Assembly: GCA_027489195.1 (NCBI GenBank)
Contig: JAIYAG010000570.1
Coordinates: 1-8,564, forward strand
DNA: 8,564 bases
Origin: Burkholderiales bacterium
GTDB lineage: Bacteria; Pseudomonadota; Gammaproteobacteria; Burkholderiales; Burkholderiaceae_E
Direction of reading: 5' to 3'
Under the pieces are notes generated by a model, which made no database searches, was not told the origin of the DNA, and saw nothing but the letters and a program-made list of their open reading frames with translations. Positions within the stretch are counted from its first letter, which is position 1. The number at the start of each line of letters is the position of its first letter. Shown here piece by piece: positions 5,291 to 8,564 of this stretch. A program made the translations under genes and the position numbers.

Positions 5291-6508
5291 ATGAAGGTCG
5301 ACGCCGTCATCGAGCACTGCCACGCGGCCACGATGGCCGGCGGCGGGCTCGGCGAGGTCCGTGACGCGCTCGTCGCGCTCGCCGAGGGCCGCATCGCCTG
5401 GGTCGGCCCGCGCGCCGAGGCGCCCCGCTTCGAGGCCGCCGCGGGCGGGGGCGCGCCGCCCGCCTACGACGCACGAGGCGGCTGGCTGACGCCCGGACTG
5501 GTCGATGCGCACACCCACCTCGTCTATGCGGGCGACCGCGCGCACGAGTTCGAGATGCGCCTCGAAGGCGCGAGCTACGAGGACGTCGCGCGGGCCGGGG
5601 GCGGCATCCTGTCGACGGTGCGCGCGACCCGCGCCGCCGACGAGGCGACGCTCGTGCTGGCGGCGTCGAAGCGCCTCGAGCGCTTGCTCGCCGAGGGCGT
5701 GACCACTGTCGAGATCAAGTCGGGCTACGGCCTGGACGCCGACACCGAGCTGCGCATGCTGCGGGTCGCGCGCACGCTCGGCACCGCGCACGGCGTGCGC
5801 GTCGCGACCACGCTGCTGGCCGCCCACGCGCTGCCGCCCGAGTACGCGGGCCGTGCCGACGACTACATCGAGGCGATCGTCTCCGACTGGCTGCCGCGCG
5901 CGGCACGCGACGGCCTGGCCGACGCGGTCGACGCGTTCTGCGAGCGGATCGCGTTCAGCCCCGCCCAGTGCACCCGCGTGTTCGACGCCGCGCGCGCGTT
6001 CGGCCTGCCGGTCAAGCTGCATGCCGACCAGCTCTCCGACCTCGGCGGCGCCGCGCTGGCCGCGGGCCACGGTGCGCTGTCGGCCGACCACCTCGAATGG
6101 ACCGACGAGGCCGGCGTGGCCGCGATGGCGGCGGCCGGCACGGTGGCGATGCTGCTGCCGGGCGCGTTCTACTTCCTTCGCGAGACCCGCGTGCCGCCGG
6201 TCGACGCCCTGCGCCGGCACCGTGTCCCGATCGCGATCGCCACCGACTGCAATCCCGGCTCGTCGCCGCTCGTCTCGCCGCTGCTCGCGATGAACATGGC
6301 CTGCACGCTGTTCCGGCTCACGCCCACCGAAGCGCTCGCCGGCCTCACCGTGCACGCGGCCCGCGCGCTCGGGCTGCACCACGAGCTGGGCACGATCGCG
6401 CCGGGACGGCGGGCCGACCTGGCGCTGTGGGAGGTCGGGCGCCCGGCCGAGCTCGCCTGCGCGATGGGCGCCGCACCGCTCGTGAAGCGCTGGCAGGGCG
6501 GGCGTTGA
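5291..6508 (+). CDS. hutI: Imidazolonepropionase
   Basis: Cytoplasmic metal-dependent amidohydrolase that opens the ring of 4-imidazolone-5-propionate to N-formimino-L-glutamate, the third step of histidine degradation. The 405 residues are the usual length. Metal ligands by family pattern are H74 and H76 (VDAHTHLVYAGDR), H244 (KLHADQLSDLGGA) and D319 (ATDCNPGSSP). Substrate-site signatures IKSGYGLD (142-149), AHALPPEY (178-185) and SADHLEW (264-270) are all present, so the enzyme looks intact. The ATG was chosen because the N-terminus is family-like; a weak GGGAAAG lies seven bases upstream. Its product is the substrate of HutF encoded on the opposite strand. Its stop codon overlaps the TTG start of the sensor kinase downstream, implying a shared transcript and coupled translation. 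hutH, hutU, hutG and a hutC repressor are not in the window. Confidence 0.97.
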   Translation: MKVDAVIEHCHAATMAGGGLGEVRDALVALAEGRIAWVGPRAEAPRFEAAAGGGAPPAYDARGGWLTPGLVDAHTHLVYAGDRAHEFEMRLEGASYEDVARAGGGILSTVRATRAADEATLVLAASKRLERLLAEGVTTVEIKSGYGLDADTELRMLRVARTLGTAHGVRVATTLLAAHALPPEYAGRADDYIEAIVSDWLPRAARDGLADAVDAFCERIAFSPAQCTRVFDAARAFGLPVKLHADQLSDLGGAALAAGHGALSADHLEWTDEAGVAAMAAAGTVAMLLPGAFYFLRETRVPPVDALRRHRVPIAIATDCNPGSSPLVSPLLAMNMACTLFRLTPTEALAGLTVHAARALGLHHELGTIAPGRRADLALWEVGRPAELACAMGAAPLVKRWQGGR

Positions 6509-8031
6509 GCGCGCAGCCGCGAACCGACGACGGGCCGGCCCGGCCGATCGGGCCGATCGGGCTGGACGCGGTCTGGCGCGATGCGCCGCTCGGCATGGCG
6601 GTGATCGACGCCGATCTGCGCTTCGTGGCGATCAACGAGCGGCTCGCCGAGATCAACGGCGCGTCGATCGAGGCGCACCTGGGACGCAACGTGCGCGAGA
6701 TGGTGCCCGACCTGACCGCGCAGGGCGAGGCGCTGCTGCGCCGCGTGATCGAGACCGGCGAGCCGCTGCACGACGTCGAGATCACCGGCGAGACGCCGGC
6801 GCAGCCCGGCGTGCGGCGCATCTGGGTCGAGCAGTTCCTGCCGATGCGCGATGCGCACGGGGACGTGGTGGCGGTCAGCGTCGTCGCGACCGAGGTCACG
6901 GCCGAGCGGCGGGCCCAGGCCGAGCGCGCGCACGCCGAGGCGAAGCGGCGCGAGAGCGAGCAGCGGCTGGCGCTGGCGCTCGAGGCCGGGCAGCTCGGCT
7001 TCTGGGACCTTCACCTGCCCAGCGGGCGCGCCACCTACGGCGGGCAGTGGGCGGCGATGCTCGGCCACGAGCCGGCGGAGCTGCCCCCGCACATCGACGC
7101 CTGGCGCGAGCGCGTGCATCCGGAGGACCTGGAGCGGGCGGTCGCCCTGCTGCAGGCCCACATCGACGGCCACACGCCCCTCTACGAGTGCGAGCACCGG
7201 CTGCGCGACCGGCAGGGCGACTGGGTCTGGGTGCTCGCCCGCGGGCGGGTCGTCGAGCGCGATGCGGACCGGCGCGCGGTCAGGGTGATCGGCACCCACC
7301 TCGACGTCACCGAACTGCGCTCGGCGATCGAGGCACTGCACGAGACCGACCGGCGCAAGGACGAGTTCCTCGCGATGCTCGGCCACGAGCTGCGCAACCC
7401 GCTCGCCGGGCTGACCAACGCGGTGCGCGTGCTGGCGGACGACGCGTCGCTCGCCGACACGAGCCGGCAGGCGGCGGCGATCGCGCGGCGCCAGCTCCGG
7501 CAGCTGCGTCGCCTGGTCGACGACCTGCTCGACGTGTCCCGGATCACGCACGGCCACATCGAGCTGCTGGTGGAGACGGTGACCGCCGAGTCCGCGCTCG
7601 GAGCGGCCGTCGATGGCGTGCGCACGACCAGCGATGCCCGCGGCCACCGCCTGGTGCTTGAGCCGCCGCCGCCGTCGCTCGCGATCCGGGCCGACCGGGC
7701 CCGGCTCGCGCAGATCCTCGACAACCTGCTGCACAACGCCTGCAAGTACACGCCGCCCGGCGGCACGATCACCGTGTCGGCGTGCGCCGAGGGGGCGTTC
7801 GTGGCGCTGCAGGTCGCCGACTCCGGCATCGGCCTCGACGCCGACGCCCTCGGGCGGGTGTTCGAGCCGTTCACGCAGGTCGAACCGGGTGTCGACCTCG
7901 CGCAGGGCGGGCTGGGCATCGGACTGTCGCTGGTGCGCCGGCTGGCCGAGCTGCACGGCGGAAGCGCCTGGGGCGAGAGCGCGGGCCCGGGGCGAGGCAG
8001 CACCTTCGGGGTCCGTCTGCCGATGGCGTGA
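6505..8031 (+). CDS. Soluble PAS-PAS sensor histidine kinase
   Basis: Cytoplasmic two-component sensor kinase; signal and partner regulator unknown. From the TTG start it has 508 residues and no transmembrane segment. Order: PAS domain 1 (about 18-132), a short charged helical linker (about 133-157, rich in Ala, Arg, Glu), PAS domain 2 of the PAS_3 type with its PAC end (about 151-271, ending THLDVTEL), a HisKA dimerisation domain (about 282-350) with H294 in FLAMLGHELRNPL as phospho-acceptor, and an HATPase domain with N box (DNLLHNACKYTPPGG, N411), G1 box (DSGIGLD, 439-445), F box (FEPFTQ) and G2 box (GGLGIGLSLV). It ends after the ATPase domain with no receiver domain. The TTG start is supported by AGGG six bases upstream and by the overlap with the hutI stop; the next ATG (6595) would cut into PAS1. 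No cognate regulator is seen. The location suggests, but does not prove, a link to histidine use. Confidence 0.9.
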   Translation: MSAQPRTDDGPARPIGPIGLDAVWRDAPLGMAVIDADLRFVAINERLAEINGASIEAHLGRNVREMVPDLTAQGEALLRRVIETGEPLHDVEITGETPAQPGVRRIWVEQFLPMRDAHGDVVAVSVVATEVTAERRAQAERAHAEAKRRESEQRLALALEAGQLGFWDLHLPSGRATYGGQWAAMLGHEPAELPPHIDAWRERVHPEDLERAVALLQAHIDGHTPLYECEHRLRDRQGDWVWVLARGRVVERDADRRAVRVIGTHLDVTELRSAIEALHETDRRKDEFLAMLGHELRNPLAGLTNAVRVLADDASLADTSRQAAAIARRQLRQLRRLVDDLLDVSRITHGHIELLVETVTAESALGAAVDGVRTTSDARGHRLVLEPPPPSLAIRADRARLAQILDNLLHNACKYTPPGGTITVSACAEGAFVALQVADSGIGLDADALGRVFEPFTQVEPGVDLAQGGLGIGLSLVRRLAELHGGSAWGESAGPGRGSTFGVRLPMA

Positions 8032-8039
8032 CGACCGGC

Positions 8040-8060
8040 CCGGCCGCCCCGATCGGCCGG
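8040..8060 (+). terminator. Stem-loop after the sensor kinase gene
   Basis: CCGGCCG (8040-8046) and CGGCCGG (8054-8060) form a perfect 7-bp stem with loop CCCCGAT, starting nine bases after the kinase stop. No T-run follows. It may mark the end of the hutI-kinase transcript, with termination Rho-dependent or elsewhere. Confidence 0.4.
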
Positions 8061-8086
8061 ACCCGCGTGACCGCCTGTCCCATCGG

Positions 8087-8115
8087 TTGCAAATGCGAAC
8101 GATTCTCATTACTAT
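8087..8115 (+). promoter_or_regulatory. Promoter driving the downstream small genes
   Basis: TTGCAA (8087-8092) and TACTAT (8110-8115) are separated by exactly 17 bp and match the sigma70 -35 and -10 consensus at four of six positions each. Transcription would begin near 8122, about 25 bases before the first small ORF. This AT-richer patch stands out from its GC-rich surroundings, which strengthens the call. The Fur-box-like repeat fills the spacer and overlaps both hexamers. Confidence 0.65.
8092..8110 (+). promoter_or_regulatory. Fur box (ferric uptake regulator operator)
   Basis: AATGCGAAC-G-ATTCTCATT is a 19-bp inverted repeat with seven of nine arm positions paired, matching the AATGAGAAT/ATTCTCATT form of the Fur operator. 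It overlaps the last -35 base and the first -10 base, the classic arrangement in which iron-loaded Fur blocks RNA polymerase. By established Fur biology the downstream genes would be switched on under iron limitation. Binding itself is inferred. Confidence 0.75.
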
Positions 8116-8146
8116 CTTTGGACCCTGCCCTTCCGGAGTCCGACCG

Positions 8147-8245
8147 ATGCCGAGCGCTCCCGCCCTGCCGCTGCACCCTCGATCCGCCCGAACGCGCGGG
8201 CCGGCCGATGTCCGCCCTGCGCGCGCCGCGGCGCGCCCGCGCTGA
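8147..8245 (+). CDS. Possible 32-residue leader ORF, unknown
   Basis: This is the first ORF after the Fur-type promoter. ATG at 8147 is preceded by GGAG (8135-8138) with an eight-base gap, the best Shine-Dalgarno in this stretch. The product, starting MPSAPALPLHPRSARTRG, is rich in Pro, Arg and Ala and resembles nothing I know; it lacks the conserved C-terminal core of HemP/HmuP proteins. Its stop TGA (8243-8245) overlaps the GAGG that precedes the next ATG (8256), an arrangement suited to translational coupling. It could be a real small protein, a coupling leader, or chance: the same bases are also open in the frame of the next gene, which has an in-frame ATG at 8208. Confidence 0.3.
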   Translation: MPSAPALPLHPRSARTRGPADVRPARAAARPR

Positions 8246-8255
8246 GGCCGCGCCG

Positions 8256-8564
8256 ATGGCCCCCCGCGACACCCCGTCGAGCGACGGCCGGCCGGACACG
8301 CTGCTGGCCGCGACGATCCTGCTGATGTCCGCCTACGCCCGCGAGGGCGGCGGCCAGCGCCTGGCCGGTTCGGTGCTGCGTCACCTCGAGCTGCTGGCCG
8401 ACCGCGACGACCTGCCCGGTGTGGTCACCGCGACCTGCGAGCAGGCCGCGGACCTGTGGGTCGGCCTGTCCCGGATCCCGGAGCGGCCGCCGGCGCCGTC
8501 CGCGGCGCGCCGGTCCACGCCGCCGGCGGGCCCGCTGCGGGCACTGCTGCGCCTGGTGAGCGAC
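8256..8564 (+). CDS. Hypothetical protein under Fur-type promoter (partial, C-terminus outside window)
   Basis: I do not recognise this protein. The frame is open to the window edge for 103 residues from the ATG at 8256. A predicted helical region (about 14-72, with DTLLAATILLMSAYARE and LRHLELLADRDDLPGVVTATCEQAADLW) is followed by a Pro/Arg/Ala linker (about 73-92) and another leucine-rich helix. There is a single cysteine (C61), no signal peptide and no clear transmembrane helix. GAGG lies eight bases before this ATG; an in-frame ATG at 8208 would add 16 Arg/Ala-rich residues but has a weaker ribosome site. Codon use is as GC-biased as in neighbouring genes, consistent with a real gene. Its position about 140 bp after a Fur box suggests an iron-responsive role, possibly at the head of an uptake operon beyond the window; that is inference from context only. 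Confidence 0.6.
   Translation, partial: MAPRDTPSSDGRPDTLLAATILLMSAYAREGGGQRLAGSVLRHLELLADRDDLPGVVTATCEQAADLWVGLSRIPERPPAPSAARRSTPPAGPLRALLRLVSD

Noticed and set aside
1950..5294. A plus-strand open frame of over 1,100 codons and a minus-strand one of 850 codons (2842-5394) across the protease and hutF genes.
   Set aside because: Both are low-complexity Arg/Ala/Gly/Pro translations lying opposite or out of frame with clear family genes. Very high GC removes stop codons from alternative frames.
6542..6559. Tandem 9-bp repeat GGCCGATCG in the kinase 5' end.
   Set aside because: Only two units encoding Pro-Ile-Gly twice in an unstructured N-terminus; too small to call a functional repeat.
6595..8031. 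ATG at 6595 as the kinase start.
   Set aside because: It would remove the first part of PAS1, and no ribosome site as good as the one before TTG 6505 is evident.
6169..8109. A long minus-strand open frame antisense to hutI and the sensor kinase.
   Set aside because: It is an Arg/Gly/Asp-rich shadow without family resemblance, while the plus strand carries a complete kinase and HutI.
1..8564. CRISPR array, tRNA, rRNA, insertion sequence or phage attachment site.
   Set aside because: No spaced direct repeats, tRNA cloverleaf, transposase motif or terminal inverted repeats were seen.

Overview
The window reads as core chromosome from a very GC-rich betaproteobacterium, most likely Burkholderiales. 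The support is strong G/C bias at third codon positions, proteins that match betaproteobacterial families, and the order petB-petA / mscL / NIF3-family / single-PDZ HtrA protease, which I recall as a common Burkholderiales neighbourhood. There is no rRNA, tRNA, CRISPR, insertion sequence or prophage gene.

Left part (1-3819). The 5' end of petB (cytochrome b) and all of petA (Rieske protein) lie on the minus strand as the start of a petABC operon for the cytochrome bc1 complex; petC would be outside the window. A 372-bp divergent gap separates petA from mscL (mechanosensitive channel). It holds a petA promoter candidate, five copies of CCGCAAC and a hairpin-plus-T-run just before mscL. mscL converges on a NIF3/YbgI-family metal protein, with a stem-loop between them whose loop contains the NIF3 stop codon. 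The NIF3 gene and a membrane-anchored HtrA/DegS-like protease diverge from start codons that share the bases CATG.

Middle part (3876-6508). Two histidine-utilisation genes diverge from a 32-bp gap: hutF (formimidoylglutamate deiminase, minus) and hutI (imidazolonepropionase, plus). HutI makes N-formimino-L-glutamate and HutF deiminates it to N-formyl-L-glutamate, so they are consecutive steps of the five-step Hut pathway. The gap holds a symmetric TATGATA that can serve as a -10 element on both strands.

Right part (6505-8564). A soluble PAS-PAS histidine kinase begins at a TTG overlapping the hutI stop, so it is probably co-transcribed with hutI; no response regulator is visible. After a stem-loop comes a well-formed promoter (TTGCAA-17 bp-TACTAT) containing a 19-bp Fur-box-like inverted repeat. 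It points at a possible 32-codon leader ORF and an unrecognised helical protein that runs off the window, so an iron-regulated operon starts here.

The genes are mostly ordinary housekeeping functions and I see no convincing new multi-gene system. The most distinctive signals are regulatory: the symmetric hutF/hutI promoter, the shared start codons, the kinase coupled to hutI, and the Fur-type promoter ahead of unknown small genes.
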